From the NCBI GenBank assembly GCA_946406115.1, contig OX291545.1, positions 6,820,001-6,884,000 on the forward strand: a stretch of 64,000 nt of DNA, read 5' to 3'. This document shows, piece after piece, positions 1-13,117 of this stretch (positions are counted from its first letter, which is position 1; every line of letters begins with the position of its first letter). A program made the translations under genes and the position numbers. This stretch comes from Apoda limacodes. Taxonomy: Eukaryota > Arthropoda > Insecta > Lepidoptera > Limacodidae. The notes beneath the pieces were generated by a model that had not been told where the DNA came from, did not search any database, and worked only from the letters and a program-made list of their open reading frames with translations.

Positions 1-1739
1 ATGTACTTTAATCTTCCTATACATGATTAAAGATCTGTGTTGCATTGATTAGGTTAATTAAATTTAAAATTCTTGGTTAATTTTTTGGTTAAACAGCTCG
101 ATTATTAAGAAAAACACAAGGCTGTAACTTCCAGTTATGACCCATAACCTAAGCCATTAAGAACAGCTAATAAGTAAAAATATTTCAAATAAACGGGCAA
201 CACTATTTGGCGCCAAAATACTTTTAGTTCTAGAGTTTAAACAAACAAACGTACATGCTTTATATATACTGGTATAGATAAATACAAAACGTTGCATTAT
301 AAAAGTAATCTCTTCTAAGTTTGAAACAAAATGTTGAAGCTCCAAAAGTTTGTTTCCTTCAGACATAAATAATAAAGTAGTTTGGAATAGGTTCTGATAT
401 TGTTGTTAAAGCTTGAATATAACAGGTAAATGACGAAATAAATCCGCTTACATGAATACCAAATATGTACCGTCACCTACTGTGTACTTTCTGGTACGTG
501 AGTTTAGACATGACCTTGAATGCGCAGAATTATTTTTTTAGGCACGTTTGATGTAGGAGCACGGAATGCGAGGGGTGCTTTTCAAATTAGCACCATTAGG
601 GGTCATAAAACTGGATTAACCGAAATTAAAAAAGCTAATAAACTGGGTTTACACACATTTTTCTTTCTAATTATTTTATTTTGAAACATTTATTATGATT
701 TGGATTTGTCAGAATCGAATTTAATTTATCATGCATTACATTCCAATTTTTTTTCTACATGTATACAAAAATATTTTTTTTTGTTTGTTTCTGTAAAATT
801 TATCTGATTGCCCTGAAACGTTGGTGATTTTTAGTGCACATGACCAAATTTAGAAAAAAAACTCAATCCATATCCATTGCATTAAAAACTTTTCGGTTTA
901 AGTAATTATCTCTAGTTATGACGCGATATAGACCTCAATGCTTAAACCTAAAATGATCATGTTAGAGTATAGTAGTATTAATAATTTATTTAGTATTGGG
1001 TGTTGTACTGTGTTACCCACAATATTATTATTGTTATTTAGATAGACCAGAAAAAATATTTTAGATTTCGTTTAAATTTCAAAAGAAAGCGAGGAATTAG
1101 ATAAAGTTTCAAATAGGTTAATAAATAACTGAGTGAAAAAACTAATAAAACATATAGCGCAATAATTTTTTGTGACCCGGCGCGCGCTCAAAATTAAAAC
1201 TTCGGTCATTATATTGAAATAGTGTGAACCTACAACGACACCAGCGACCAAACACCCAAGGTCAGAAAAGTTTGTTGCATTACATAATTTTGTAATAACA
1301 TAAAACCTTGAATTGCGACAGTTTTTTATTTAGAGTCCTAATTGCCATAGCAAATATAATAAAAAATATAATTTTTCTTTATCTGTCTGTTTGTATGTTA
1401 AACCGTTTTCTTATATTTCCGTCATATTCTAATCGATTCTAAGGAATTTTTACTGGAAATTGTCTTATTTAGGTAAACTGTAATACAGGTTTGTTATGAA
1501 ATTGAACTAAAATTTAAAGTAGCTCTCCAATATTCTATATACTTATCGGACTGTAGTATAATTTTTTTACCCTTTTGTGGGTGTTAAATTGTATTATTAA
1601 ATTTGCACAACTGCGTATTTACGCGATCTAGCCCTACGTTTAATATGTTTTTACAATCGATACATAAAAGATTGTAACAAAAATATCTGCTGTCATAAAT
1701 TAATAACTATTGCGTGCGCGACATTACTGCGCAAACACT
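1..1739. other. AT-rich noncoding DNA
   Basis: No convincing gene or repeat structure is seen. The only open frame (157-366, minus) is a low-complexity chance ORF without recognisable motifs. Confidence 0.6.
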
Positions 1740-2040
1740 CCCCGTGTCACCCACCGCTAGATTTTATGTGCCACGGCGTATAAATGTAAGCAACTGGCGT
1801 AGGTATCTTAAGACACCCGCGTAACAGGGAACTCCCCTCCTAGCGCCGACTCACCTTCGGGTTCGAGGCTCGCGCTGGTCGAAGGGACGGCCCCGAGAGC
1901 GTCAATTTAACCCAAGCCGAGGCTCCCCCCGCGGGGAGCCCTTGAGTATTGGGCGCTGTATGGCCTGAGATTTCCTCAGAGTCTCGCCCCAAAAGCCCGG
2001 TGAAGCAGTAATGGCTGCGAGAGCCAACTGCATAGTCAGT
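1740..2040. other. GC-rich island, probably repeat-derived
   Basis: A sharply GC-rich block sits in otherwise AT-rich DNA. It contains runs such as ccccgcggggagccc and several CpG dinucleotides, and ends in an A-rich run (2045-2054). No ORF crosses it. It could be the untranslated end of a retroelement or a CpG-rich host segment; the sequence does not decide. Confidence 0.4.
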
Positions 2041-2862
2041 TCAGAAAAAAAAACTTAAGATCAGCGAAATAACGAAAAAACAAGATTCTTTTTTTTTTGG
2101 TGCGGAACAGTGAATTGTAACTTACACCATGCACCAGGGATTGTTACGATAGTGAAATTAAACATACTTTATGCTCTTTTATGACATTATTGGTATATTA
2201 ACAGTTATAAATTTATAGCACTAACACAATATTGGTCTGTTTGCTTCAAAATGGCAAAGTAATAAAGCAGACTGTGAATGAGCCACATTAAATGAATAAT
2301 AATCGTCGATTGACTTGCTGCAATCACCTCATGTGTGAAACCTTATAAAAAAACAAATAACTAAATAACTGCCATATCAAAGCACAGTCCAAACCGGTGA
2401 GTGTGCATTTGGGTTCCTAGTATGAAGACGTAGGAATCCATTAAAAACGGATTTTGCAAGGGGTAAATGAGTTGAAAATTTGTATATATTTTTGTGTCTA
2501 ATATTTTTTTAAAGCCCACGTGAACAAAGTAGCAGTAAAACGCTAGTTTCTATGAATATCAAAGAATTACAATTAAATTTGCCATTTGGGAAGTATAAGA
2601 TATTTTCAAATGGAGTATCTAATACGTTTGAAGTCAGACTTTGCCAAGTCTGAGAGGCCTGAGAGCCTTAGATAACATAATATTTTCATCTAGTTGATGT
2701 GTTGAAAACTTGTACTTGTCTTGTAGTTTGGCGATTAACATGAGTTGTGTTCAACTATGTGAGTTATGTTTAACGACGTTATTCTGCTAAATTTTTTTTA
2801 TTTTGTAAAGTATTTAATGCAGTATGTTTCGCGATGTCATTGCTGATTGTCAGCCAGTTTTA
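2041..2862. other. Noncoding DNA
   Basis: AT-rich sequence with no supported gene or repeat. Confidence 0.5.
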
Positions 2863-3036
2863 ATAAAGGTGAACACCTCCCTACAGATAAAGGTGAACCC
2901 CTCCCTACAGATAAAGGAGAACCCCTCCCTACAGATAAAGGCGATCCCCTGCTTACAGATAAAGGTGAACCCCTCCCTACAGATAAAGTTAAACACCTCC
3001 CTAGAGATAAAGTTGAACCCCTCCCTAAGGATAAAT
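2863..3036. repeat. 24-bp minisatellite, about 7 copies
   Basis: A unit of the form ataaaggtgaacccctccctacag repeats head to tail about seven times, with single-base variants increasing to the right. The 24-bp period is a multiple of three and lacks stops in several frames. It therefore produces overlapping open frames on both strands (peptide repeats of eight residues) that are not evidence of a gene. Confidence 0.9.
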
Positions 3037-4461
3037 GTCTAAGTAAAAATTTAAATAACACAATTACAACGACTTAAAATCCCTACCAAAAAGTTAAAAA
3101 TAAACCTACTGTATCATTACAATACAGTTTCTTTCTATAAAGAAAACATGACTTAGCAATTGCACAAGAAAAACTTTCACAGAACATGTGGAAAAAACAA
3201 AAAGTTAAAAACTAAAATATTATTTTTGTTGTTTTTGCTCTATCAAAAACGATAATAAATACAAAGTTCAGACTTAAAAAATTATAGTTTAAGCTCTGCA
3301 GTAAAACAACAAATAATTAAAACTTTTATCAGCTTCAACGTTAACAAACATGAATTTAAAACAAAATTTGGAATTCGAATTTAACCAATGTTTAGTTGTT
3401 GTACTGATTTAAAACTTCGCAATTTTTTTTTATACCGATGACGACATTATAATATGGACCCATCGAGCTGATTAAATGATGGAAACAAACAGGTGGATAG
3501 TGGAACTCTACAATGGCTTCTAATAAACCCCTCGAGTTTAGGCTCATTTGGATTATTTAATGTTTCCAATACATTAAATTTTATAACCGATGATGCTTTT
3601 GAGCTAATTTATTTTGTTTTAACGAGTCAAAGACATCGCAGTTGGTGATGAGTATCTGAAGATGCATCCTGGAACTGGATAGGGGAACTATTTAACTGTC
3701 GCTGGCAAACTCTTCGACTTTGGGCTCAATTGATTTATTTTAATGAGTAGAATATTGATACATCACACTTGTTGACGAAAGTGTGTTTTTTTAGTTTATT
3801 TTTGTAAACAAAAATAAATTATTAAAAACAAAAACAAATCCCTAAAGACCTCAGCGTCTTTTGTGTAAAGATATATGGTCTTTATTATGTTATTTTATTT
3901 AATGGTATATCAGATATTTTTGAAACATAATATTTACTGCCACTTAGTATTTTACTGCAGTCGACAGAGATTTTTATAGGACCGTCAGATTTGTGCAAAC
4001 CATAAACTTTATGATCTCACATAACCAACTTGGTGTCTTTTAGGGCAGTATAATAAAATTATCAACTATTAGTTTATTCCCACGACTACGTCCACTATAA
4101 AAAAGAAAACTGTCATACTGTTAATGGTTTTACCTAGAAAAATATAGGAATTCTCATACAAATTTTCATCCTCTATTTCAACCAATAGGACATAAATTGC
4201 GAGAAACGGTTCATCACGACAATATTTTAATTTTCAAAATATTATGCATTCATATTAACTTAAATAAATGACCAGAATTTACCCGCTTAGGTGATGACAT
4301 TTGTAAATTCCTACTCACTGATTGGTTTGAAGACGTATTATCAGCCGATCAGTAATCCATCCACGCAGTAAACGAAGTCAAATTCAAAGATCTATTGCAT
4401 TGACTAATTGTAAAAATATTATTTGCCAACTATATGTTTATGTATAAATATATATTTCACT
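3037..4461. other. Noncoding DNA
   Basis: AT-rich sequence with no supported feature. Confidence 0.5.
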
Positions 4462-4545
4462 AAATCCCAGGATTAGATGGATATTCGCACTGGGCGTTGG
4501 ACTGCTGAGTTGAATATCCTGGGTTCGATTCCCAGTGGGGGGTAA
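4462..4545 (+). repeat. Possible tRNA-derived SINE fragment
   Basis: A perfect RNA polymerase III B-box (ggttcgattcc, near 4520) sits in a T-arm-like hairpin (ctggg/cccag), followed by a G-run. The upstream half does not give a matching acceptor stem or a clear A-box, so this is more likely a SINE head or tRNA relic than a tRNA gene. Confidence 0.35.
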
Positions 4546-5290
4546 CAATTTGTTGCTCTTGTGCATTGTGAAAGTTGTCTTAAGTCAATTTGAATTAAGG
4601 TTACAAAGTTAAAGCTTGTGACTAGTTTCATAATTTAAACATTAAAATTGAAAAAAAATGTTTTATACGAAGAGGTTATTGGTAATAGCTTATGGCGGTG
4701 CTAGTTAGCTACTACATGCCTGTTTTTTACACAAAAACAATCAAATTATAATTGGGAATCTTACTGTTAATACTGTTGATTAAGGACACCGAAGGCTTTG
4801 TTTGTCTTTGCCCACTATGGTATAGACCTATGACAAATTATCAAGGGAAATTAATAAACATTACAAAAAGCCACAAATATAATATACAATAAAAACAATG
4901 GTAAAAAAAAATTATGGCAATTCTAAACATTCAATTAATCCGGGATGGACTAAGATTTAAGCACATCAAATCACATAGGATCACTAATTCGCTAACTTAT
5001 AACTTCATGAGATCCGACACGATCTTTCGAGGGTTCCGCGAGCTGACAGTGATGCAACACTAAACGAGCTCGGCGGCCAGAAGCGCAATAAATAACAGCG
5101 CAATTTATTTATTTCAACAGAAACCTGCATCACTCACAGTTTCCCAAAACGTGAAACAGGGATATAAACAGTAGAAACTTACTAAGCTAAACTTACCTAA
5201 CCTATTCTAATTACATTTAAAAACTTATATACTAATGCCATAAATGATGCATATTTCGTAAACAAAATATCAGTATAGGTACTGCGAGAT
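4546..5290. other. Noncoding DNA
   Basis: No supported feature. Confidence 0.45.
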
Positions 5291-5420
5291 CAAAGCGTTG
5301 AGCAAGCGGCAGGCTTGGGGGATGGGAGCGTATCGGGCGTGTTCGATGCGGGCCGAGGGCACCGTGAGCAGGGGCCGCGCGCGACGCATAGGGCCCAGCT
5401 GGCCAACCCGTGGTACCACC
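5291..5420. other. Short GC-rich block
   Basis: A CpG-rich stretch in AT-rich surroundings, open in one frame on each strand by composition only. It looks like the 5' part of a degraded repeat. No protein motif was recognised. Confidence 0.3.
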
Positions 5421-5530
5421 ACGCCACAATATTCTAGCACGCTTGGGCTATTTTATGAAAAACAAGGTAGATGTGCTCAAGCACAGCTGCACACACACAC
5501 AACCTCAACGCTAGCTGCGTATAAGTACTA

Positions 5531-5644
5531 GAAACCATTTTAGAGAACTGGACTTGGTGTCGATAAACGACAGTAAATCTCGGTGGATTTGCGGGAAGAG
5601 GGATCCTTACATTAGGACGGAAAAATTCCCCTAATGCCATTCTA
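5531..5644 (+). repeat. Left arm of a 114-bp inverted repeat pair
   Basis: This segment recurs as its near-exact reverse complement at 7485-7598. The arms begin at the outside with gaaaccattttagagaactg. They could be long terminal inverted repeats of a roughly 2.07-kb nonautonomous DNA element or two independent insertions of one repeat. No target-site duplication is obvious. Confidence 0.8.
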
Positions 5645-5934
5645 GGTAACCGCACCGAGATTCGAGATACTGTAGCGTCTCAATATATTTACGCTTGCTA
5701 ACTGTATGTTGTTAAAACCTAAGTTTATTTCTTATAAATATATATACACATACCCTTATTTCCTTGTCTATCAGCCTCATACATTCCCACTACGCTCCCA
5801 TACACACGCGGACCCAGTACGGACTGTGGACTTCACATACGTATTTTTTTGACGTATGCATGCAAACCTGCAGCTTTCGTCACAATATTTTCCTTCACTG
5901 AAGAGCCAGTAGAGAATAAAAAAAAATGTCTTTG

Positions 5935-6060
5935 AGCAATTGAGAAAAGGACTCATTGGTACACGCCGGGCACGAACCTGCGCCATTCAGAACGCTAGGC
6001 GAAATCGTAATCCTTAGACTACCAACGACTTTATATGTATAAACACCAGGAATAAAACTA
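5935..6060 (-). repeat. Probable SINE-like repeat remnant
   Basis: On the minus strand the segment carries a B-box-like ggttcgtgcc preceded by a short GC-rich stretch, resembling a degraded pol III-derived SINE. It lies between the two inverted-repeat arms at 5531 and 7485. Confidence 0.3.
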
Positions 6061-6164
6061 AACTTGCAATTCCGAAATGTCGCCTTAAGAAGGTGCATGG
6101 ATCGTTGATAACTCAAAGCATTCTAAAATCTATTTAAGAAAACTGAATCCTGCCAAAATTAACA

Positions 6165-6232
6165 GACAATAAACTCCGTTTACCATCAGGCGGACCGTTA
6201 GCTTGATTGCCACCTTAATGGTATAAAAAAAA
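6165..6232 (-). repeat. Short interspersed repeat fragment
   Basis: On the minus strand this reads aaggtggcaatcaagc...ggtccgcctgatggtaa. The same core, with changes, occurs on the plus strand at 8905-9030 and 35280-35455, so at least three copies of one repeat family are present. Confidence 0.55.
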
Positions 6233-7484
6233 TACTTAGTTAATTTATAGATTGAAGAATAATTTAGAATACAATCTGTATAGAAAATTTAACAGTATAA
6301 ATAAGTTTGTCAAGCACCTTAAACAAAGTTGTCTAAAATAAATGTTAAATATTATTTAATGGCTTTATGTAGCATAGGGGGCGCCAAATATAAAGCATAA
6401 AATGTCGTATACTGTAGCCTTTTAGGTAACTCACCTGTACAGAAAAGGAGTAAAATGAAGTGTTTAATAATTTACATTGATTTGTACTAAAAATGGTTTT
6501 TAAATTAGTTGTAATTAACATGTGAAAATTATGGTCTCGACACATTATGACATATTTCATCAAAGTGAAAGCGAAGTTCACAAACGCGAATTGTTTTCAT
6601 TTCACAAACACCTACGATCGCTTACGTTATGTGTGTACTTATTGTTTTAGTAACAAAGAAGCTTACTGGTTTCAATTTACTGAATTGCTTTACTGTAGGT
6701 GTGTTTGGAAATTAACTTTGGGTATCGAGGGAAGGTTCGATTGTTACTAAATATGTGAAACAAATGTGTATTCACTGAATTTAATTTAACATCATCCATA
6801 AACATATTTTAATTGCAAGTACATGGTAAAACCTCTATTGGAACTTGAAATCAAAGGTTCATTCATAATTTTGCCATTTGAAATTATGAAGAATAAAATA
6901 AATCAATGGGCCGATTTTGCTGTCTAAAAAATTGTGTTTGAGGGTAATTTTAATAGTTCCTGATGGCCGTACATTTTCATTCCTAAAACTATAAACATTT
7001 ACTCAAACAAAAAAATAAACATTTACTCACTCTAAAACTCCATAAAGTACTTTTTTCCCCAAGCATAAAGCTTCCAGAACTTTTGTACTTTATTTAATAT
7101 TAAAACGATAATTCTGAAATTATTTCTTTTTGTCATGAATTCTGTAGAAAGTTGTAAAGTTCTCGGAGGTTGCTTGCAATATATAAAAATCTGAGTAAAT
7201 TTGAAATAAATTATCTCATTTTTTTTGTCTTTTTAAGGAGTAATGTATGTAATTTGTTATAGAATTTAATTTAAGTAACTACTTATATATTTTAAGTCTT
7301 TATTATATTTTCTATATAAATTTTTTGAAATAAAAAATACAATGTATGAACATAATTGTTTCTATTTAAAATGCTACTTTAATAACAATATTTTATATAC
7401 CCTTTTTCAACTATTCATTAAAACCTTAAAATGAAGGTTGCAGTAGTATCGCGACCAAAATAATGAGTGATGATAATGAATCAT
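6233..7484. other. Noncoding interior between inverted arms
   Basis: AT-rich, without a transposase-like ORF. If the 5531/7485 arms belong to one element, it is nonautonomous. Confidence 0.4.
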
Positions 7485-7598
7485 TAGAATGGCATTAGGG
7501 GCATTTTTCCGTCCTAATGTAAGGATCCCTCTTCTCGCAAATCCACCGAGATTTATTGTCGTTTATCGACACCAAGTCCAGTTCTCTAAAATGGTTTC
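7485..7598 (-). repeat. Right arm of the 114-bp inverted repeat pair
   Basis: Near-exact reverse complement of 5531-5644, with only a handful of differences. Identity that high in otherwise decayed DNA suggests a comparatively recent element or repair between arms. Confidence 0.8.
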
Positions 7599-8904
7599 TT
7601 CAGCTACCCTAAACTACAACAAAAAGCCATGTGACAGAATGGAACGAAAATAACTAAAATATATTAACCGATGAGTTTTTTTTATATTTGTAAATTGACT
7701 AATTTTTCTGACAGCATAAGATGCTGAGCTATGTTTGCCTAATAAGAAATTTGGGACTGCCATTTTTTATTTAAAGTGATTCCCAAAAAGACAGCAAACA
7801 ATTTTGAATTCAGAAAATTCACTGTTTATAAATAATTTTGTTGTAGTATCTTTAACATGAGTCAAAGAAACGTTTATACGTTTTGTTTTTTTTGCATTTC
7901 ATTTGTGCATCTTCATAGCGTCCATTACGTATTTGTGCGGTTGTGACAATTACCACACAAGTGCCATTTACTTTATATTTTTTTTTTATTTTTCAACACA
8001 CTTGCTCAAAAACTGCGCTGCACTGTTCAGCTTTTTAAGCTTCTTAATAGCGTACATTACGCACTTGTGCAATTATGACAATTTTAACGTGTTTGTTACA
8101 AAAAAATCAAAACTATTAGATTGAACATACACCTTTTATAACCTTCAATTAATATTATATAATAATAATACATTTTTGCTGGTTGGATACTTATTAAGCT
8201 TAAAATGTTAAGCTGTATACTTTAGGTAATAAACTAAACCACTGAAGTCGATGGAACATTGAGCTACGAGTTTAAAGATAATTTTAAACACGGTAAAGTT
8301 AAAAATTTATATCAAAGTATTCACGAAACATTTGTATTAGTTGGCTTAAATAAAATCGCGGTAAACTCGATTCTTGCAGCAACAAAGCAATTTCTCAACT
8401 TCACTTTCATGCTGCATTCTGCTGCATATTGCAAAATTGCAAAGTTAACTTCTGGTAATACTAACGATGTGCGTTGTGAGTCGAATCACGGTTCTTGGGG
8501 TTTCAAGGTCATATTAATTATTTAATATTACAATTAATTTCATACATTTTTTTACTGAATTGTACTAAGCAATTCGCCAATTAGCCAATCCCGGTTCCAG
8601 GTAAAAAAGAAAACTAATCGGTGAACAAACCAAACGCATGTTTGGTAAAGGATCAATAGGTCTAAGACTATCTGCGATCTGCACAGATGGCCTAGAAACC
8701 CCAAGAGTCGTGGTTCAAACTGCAGTGTATATTTGTTATGCATAGCGTAAGCTAATCTATTTTTCTATTACCTTCAGTAAAATCTTTCGAAATTTATCTT
8801 TTAACGGAAAAATCAGTATAACTTATCTTTTTTGGTACAAAACTTAGAAAATTGTGAACAAGTAGCTATGCCCCGCTGTGTCTAAGGCTGTTCTTAAAAC
8901 ATCA
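7599..8904. other. Noncoding DNA with a weak foldback
   Basis: An 88-codon ORF at 8259-8525 shows no family features. Segments near 8470-8508 and 8695-8725 share an inverted core (gaaaccccaaga) followed by B-box-like ttc sequence, suggesting a small tRNA-related foldback. Nothing else is supported. Confidence 0.35.
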
Positions 8905-9035
8905 AGGCGGCAAACAAGCTTATGGCCCGCGCATTGTGAAGCGATCACCAGAGGAAAATTCAATTACTTTCCTCTTGAAGAATCACATAGTGTACGCCCT
9001 AGAGGAAACCTTGACAGGGTTTATTCCACAACCCA
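8905..9035 (+). repeat. Interspersed repeat fragment (same family as 35280-35455)
   Basis: Contains aggcggcaaacaagc and a cctcttgaagaa stretch in the same order and spacing as the 35-kb copy, with scattered substitutions. Small overlapping ORFs here are by-products. Confidence 0.55.
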
Positions 9036-10523
9036 AGCGTCTGTGCGTTGGAACTTGTATAACAAAAAGTGTACCTACACTAGTATCTAATAGCAAAGGG
9101 GAGGTGAGCCAATTAGCGAACCTTGTCCAAACTTCACTAATGATGTTCTCCACGTAGGTGTGCTCCTCAAATACTAGCTGGTACTTTATCTCGTGCAAGG
9201 CCGTGTAATACCTTACCTCAAGACTTTCATATTCTGCAGACTCGGGGAAAAATGCTCAGAATAACTATTCCCGGAACGTTGTGGAAATTTCTGGTTTGCA
9301 GCCAATGGTCATAATTTAATATAACTGTATTTTTTTATAATTAAATGATAATGGTTAAACTAATAACGTTATAAATTGTACTGATATAACCTTTTACTTG
9401 TACGCAGTTCTAAAAACATACTAATGCGAGCTTGCGTAAATCGATTATTGTAGTAGGTACGATATCAGGTATTTTTTTGTAAGGGCACAAGTCACTCCTT
9501 GGAGTAATGAGGCCCAGATCATAGCAGTGTTGTTTTTTTATATTTTTTATACCGTTTATGTTAATCATTAACTTTTGTCCGCGGCTCCGCCCACGCTACA
9601 CTCATTGGCTCAAGTCATTGGCGTTGTCATTCATCATTTATCTTACCGCATAAATATTGGTTGTATTTTAAGAAGTACAAATTGAAATAAGAATCCATCT
9701 CTAGATAATTGAATATTATAATATTCACAATGATGTAAATAAAAACTTACATTACATGCTAAGAGAAAAATCGTAACGCACTTCCATTTCATTTAACGAA
9801 GGAGCAATCTTTCATCTTCACAACCATACCCTCTACAATTCAGCAACATATTTCATAAAAATATAGCATGAATGGTTTGGATACATTAAAATAACTTGTT
9901 AACTTCGTCCCCGCGGCCTGTGGTTTTTTATATGTTCAATAAGTCATAAATACCAACTTTATAGCAATAAGCGGTAAAATGAAAGACCAGAGAGGGACAC
10001 AAAAAATATACCCCTTTGCCAATTCTAGACAAACTATGTATAAAAAGTAAGTCAGGATTGGATACGGGGAAATGACGCAGACAATTATTTAAACGCCTAC
10101 TAAACCCTACACTAGACATAGCCTGACATTATTTTTTCAAATGTGCGAAATTTTACTCTAGTCTACACAACTTGTAATAAAGTCTTATGTGCATGATAAA
10201 ATATTAATGCCAATGAACATAACAATGAAATCTTTTGTGGAATAGGTAATAAAGTGGTTTTACAAAGGTCATAAATGTATTGTATAGTCTCTACAGATTG
10301 GATGGCTTTGGTTACAAAATTTATTTACTGAATTATCTATATATTGTTATTAATAGTTTCACGTGGCGTAAGTTCTAGTATTTACGTCAGAAGCAATGAG
10401 TCTCATATATAATAAATGAATTAATATTTTTGGACATAGCGCACAGCGCCGTCTGATCCCAAACTAAGCAAAGCTTGTGCTATGGATAATTGACAACGGA
10501 TACAAATACATACCTACATACAA
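9036..10523. other. Noncoding DNA
   Basis: No supported gene or structured repeat. Confidence 0.45.
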
Positions 10524-10670
10524 CTTTTTTTTTTAAATACATACATGTTATACATAGAAAACACCTAGTCTCAAGACAAACACATATAATAAATATTTGT
10601 CTTGTGCGATATCAAACCCACGCCCCTCGATTCGGCAGTTGGGTCATTACCCACTGAGCCACGGAGCCTC
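10524..10670 (-). repeat. tRNA-derived SINE, minus strand
   Basis: On the minus strand the element starts gaggctccg and has a clear A-box (tggctcagtggg) followed about 40 nt later by a degenerate B-box (gggtttgatatc). Its body ends in an A-rich tail. The body (gtgttttctatgtataacatg) is shared with the minus-strand SINE at 12343-12485, so both are copies of one family. Confidence 0.65.
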
Positions 10671-12067
10671 ATATATAGGTATAATAAATACTTTATAAAT
10701 TTTTACTCGTAATTTTAATTAACAGATTACATCTATATGACTATACACATTTTGTAAACAATACATTATGCACGTAACTAAAAGTTAATTCATAAAAAAA
10801 TCTGCCGGCAAACTAGTGCGCGGATAGACTAAATTTTTAAGTGATTGGTATAATCATAATTTCGAGTCGTTGCTTTCAGAGTACTTTTTAAAAGTCCTTT
10901 ATATTTTTTCAGCGACACTCCTAATATTTGGATTATCGTTATTTTTGTAAATAGGCACTTAAGGGTAATAGGATCAGTTTGTTTCAAACTCCAAGAAATA
11001 TAATCAAATTGTTCAATTCTTCTTCCCTTTTTCCCTATTTTTCTGTTTCAAGCTGTTTGGATTGAAATACAGAGATGAACATTTTATTTCATTTTCCAAG
11101 TCTGTCGACATTATTAACTGCAGCGCTTTTTTTTCTGCTCTACGTGGTAGAAAATTATATTAAGGCTATGGCATACCCTAGCAAAAGCGTGCAATTTCGA
11201 CCAGTATTAAAAGACCTATAACAATATTGAAGCATACAAAGAGACACAGTTCCGCGTTCGATAGGCACTGGCACGTGACCGCACGTTGAAAATCTCGATT
11301 TTCTCAGTTTTTTTCGGTATAAAATTCAAATATTTATTTAGAACTATGAAATTAGCATATTCACTTGGTCATATTAATATATATTTCATAAGAATAGCTT
11401 AGTTATTTACCCTTAGTTTTTTAAACAATTTTAATTAAAGCCCAAAAACAGAGTTTCAGATTTAATTTATTTCTAACTGTTATAGCAAATATACTTAATT
11501 AAGGTTTGAACTATAATATATAATTTTTCCACATCGAAAAGTGTACTCAGGACTGTAATAAAATTAATCATATTATTGCAAACTTAACTGGTTTGGGTAT
11601 GCCAACACCTTAAGCCCGTCATAGTATACAAATGTAATAAAAATTATAATACAGTTGGAAAAAATGATATTATTTTACAAAACATACATTTTAGCTAGAA
11701 TAAAGATATCAAACTGAATCCATACAAATATAAATGCCAGGGGTTCTAACTTTGGCTGCAAGGGAGAGCTGCTGCGAATTAAAAATTTTTCAACTTCGGT
11801 TACGAAAGTTAAAAGTTTGGATGGCCCAATGTCGATCAATAATTGAGTTATATTTATACGTAAAGCTATGTAATACCTTAATTTTCTTTGTCTTATTTCA
11901 CTTACCTACAATATTAATGACTGCCTGGCCTAGTAAATACAAACATGTTGATCATGTCCTGGTTGACACATGACGCTTTTTATTTACTATATTCAAATAT
12001 TAAGCTTGCTTAATGTGTTCAGAACAAAGTTTTGTATAAAAAATGTTTATTTATTTATATGGATATA
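10671..12067. other. Noncoding DNA
   Basis: No supported feature; the 79-codon ORF at 11734-11973 has no recognisable motif. Confidence 0.45.
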
Positions 12068-12315
12068 GGTTCAGATAGAACCTCTGTGATAACGAAGTGA
12101 GGCCAGTTAAAACTACACCTCACCATGTACAAACAATATCATACATGCATTTTTACTTGAATATTTTTTAATAAGTTTTGCTTAACGCGCCGTTACTGCA
12201 AAAGCATAAGTACTGTTTTGCATCGGTAAATATCTTTATTCAAGTGTATGTTACACGGCGAGGTGTAGTTTTAACTGGCCTCACTTCGTTGTCGCAGAGG
12301 TTCCATCTGACCTTT
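12068..12315. repeat. Foldback element with ~65-bp arms
   Basis: Arms 12068-12130 and 12252-12315 are near-perfect inverted copies (core gaggtgtagttttaactggc), separated by about 120 bp. This is typical of a MITE or the tip of a larger DNA transposon. Confidence 0.7.
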
Positions 12316-12342
12316 TTTATTTGATCTGAATATATGGGTATA

Positions 12343-12485
12343 TACTTTTTTTGCAAATACACACATGTTATACATAGAAAACACCCAGACTCAAGATATT
12401 TGTCCTGTGCAGGAATCGAACCCATGGCCCTCGGTGTAGCAGGCAGATCATTGTAGTGCTTTATCTATAGGTACTGTGACCACGG
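12343..12485 (-). repeat. tRNA-derived SINE, minus strand
   Basis: The minus strand carries a perfect B-box (gggttcgattcc) followed by the same body and A-rich tail as the SINE at 10524-10670. The A-box half is degraded. Confidence 0.6.
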
Positions 12486-13117
12486 TGTGGCTACATACAA
12501 CCCAAGAATGTTCTGATAAATTTATATATTGTAGCCCATAATTACTTTGTAAGGACGCCGCCAGCAGCGTCTTCAAGTAGGCGTAGCTTTTTATTCCGAC
12601 GGAGTCAAAAATTGTCACCGCGTGAGATGACCAACGTGATTTCATCCAGTATGTATGCGAGTACGCTATTTTCTTTAGTTTTGAAATGTAGTAACAGCTG
12701 ACGCAATTTTACTATGTAAAATATAACTTGAAAACGTTCACTTGGCTATATATTATTTACTTTTATATCAATGACCTACAGTCAGTTGCAGTAAGAATCC
12801 CACGCTGATAACCTTAACTAGATCATCTAAATATGCATATAACTTTCGCCGGGTCAACTGTAAATAACAGCATGGAAAGTTAAATATTATATTATAATTT
12901 TGTCGAAATACAATGTTAATCTCATACGTGACCCTGCTGGGGAACGGCCTATCCCTCACCGAGGGTAATTTATCAATAGGAAAACCATTTTAATTTTCAA
13001 TACCTACCTCTTTCAGGTAAGTGATATTCCAGATCGCCACTGGTTGCTGTCATGCATCGGTAAGTATAAAATCTTTATCTATATCATATTTATATATATA
13101 TATATATAATATCTTTA
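12486..13117. other. Noncoding DNA with (TA)n
   Basis: Holds a short (TA)n tract near 13090-13110. The segment near 12800 shares aatcccacgctgataacc with 27113-27130, hinting at a common repeat. No gene is seen. Confidence 0.4.

Noticed and set aside
2824..3077. Overlapping repeat-peptide ORFs on both strands
   Set aside because: They are explained entirely by the 24-bp minisatellite.
4462..4545. Genuine tRNA gene
   Set aside because: The B-box and T-arm are good, but no acceptor stem or consistent anticodon arm could be formed.
8259..8525. 88-codon ORF as a host gene
   Set aside because: No domain, AT-driven composition, no splice or promoter context, and it overlaps a foldback.
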